Below, in pieces: positions 6,635 through 6,810 of a stretch of 6,810 nt of DNA (its first letter is position 1; each line of letters opens with the position of its first letter). A program made the translations under genes and the position numbers. Source of the stretch: an uncultured Methylococcaceae bacterium (lineage in GTDB: Bacteria > Pseudomonadota > Gammaproteobacteria > Methylococcales > Methylomonadaceae); NCBI GenBank assembly GCA_903839795.1, contig CAIMDR010000352.1:1-6810 (forward strand), read 5' to 3'. Under the pieces are notes generated by a model, which searched no databases, was not told the origin of the DNA, and saw only the letters and a program-made list of their open reading frames with translations.

Positions 6635-6672
6635 TTTTGCCTCTGTAACAAATCATTTAATGTAATCTGATT

Positions 6673-6810
6673 TCACAACACCTTTTTATGCATTTTTCCC
6701 TCTAACTTTTCTTCCTCTACAGAATTTTCTGACGATGTATCCTCAATTTCTGGAGAACTCACATTCTTACTTGATTTCTGACGAATATAGTATCTCCATG
6801 CAATTAGTAG
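6673..6810 (-). CDS. C-terminal end of a probable membrane protein (5' part beyond window)
   Basis: From the right edge one minus-strand frame stays open for 45 codons and ends at TGA (6675-6673); the other two frames hit stops early. The visible part begins LLIAWRYYIRQKS, which looks like the end of a membrane segment followed by a basic cytoplasmic boundary. It then becomes an acidic, Ser/Glu-rich tail (EIEDTSSENSVEEEKLEG) with a basic end (KMHKKVL). Such a tail is probably disordered and cytoplasmic. The 38-nt gap to the next gene suggests an operon. The function cannot be judged from this fragment, and chance openness over 45 codons is not fully excluded. Confidence 0.6.
   Translation of the reverse strand, partial: LLIAWRYYIRQKSSKNVSSPEIEDTSSENSVEEEKLEGKMHKKVL

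Noticed and set aside
4200..6810. Search for transposase, integrase, tRNA or CRISPR in the AT-rich part
   Set aside because: I found no matching coding motifs, cloverleaf-like sequence or regularly spaced repeats; the AT-richness alone does not identify a specific mobile element.

Overview
The window has two parts with different base composition. Every gene I can support lies on the minus strand. Positions 1 to about 4190 are GC-balanced to GC-rich and hold a tightly packed, overlapping three-gene block. In transcription order it encodes a DUF2138 protein (YfaA-like), a DUF1175 protein (YfaT-like) and the N-terminal ~640 residues of a large alpha-2-macroglobulin family protein (YfaS-like), which runs off the left edge. 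This is the gene order of the Escherichia coli yfaA-yfaT-yfaS-yfaQ-yfaP cluster, so the source is most likely a gammaproteobacterium. The genus cannot be fixed from this window, and protein divergence argues against E. coli itself. All three proteins appear to be exported or membrane-anchored: YfaA by an N-terminal membrane segment, YfaT and YfaS by cleavable signal peptides. They also appear translationally coupled, with 13-nt and 67-nt overlaps and non-ATG starts throughout.

Positions 4190 to 6810 are strongly AT-rich and look like accessory or horizontally acquired DNA. In transcription order this part holds the C-terminal 45 codons of a probable membrane protein entering from the right edge, a 196-residue multi-pass membrane protein of unknown function, a 424-residue protein with an N-terminal membrane domain and a periplasmic-type C-terminal region, and a 64-residue protein built from about three copies of a TLRD-NG-(I/L)GY repeat. 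The last two are 33 nt apart and form an obvious pair. None of the four can be given a function.

The junction, about 4190-4364, is non-coding. It holds a nested inverted repeat that folds better as minus-strand RNA, and only weak promoter-like sequence for the yfa block. The non-coding gap at 5868-6043 holds a candidate promoter with repeated ATCGAGA elements around it. I saw no tRNA, rRNA, CRISPR array, transposase or integrase.

The conserved envelope block is the well-founded part of the annotation. The AT-rich membrane-protein and repeat-protein cluster is the part most likely to be undescribed. Any role for it in defence, competition or envelope sensing is inference.
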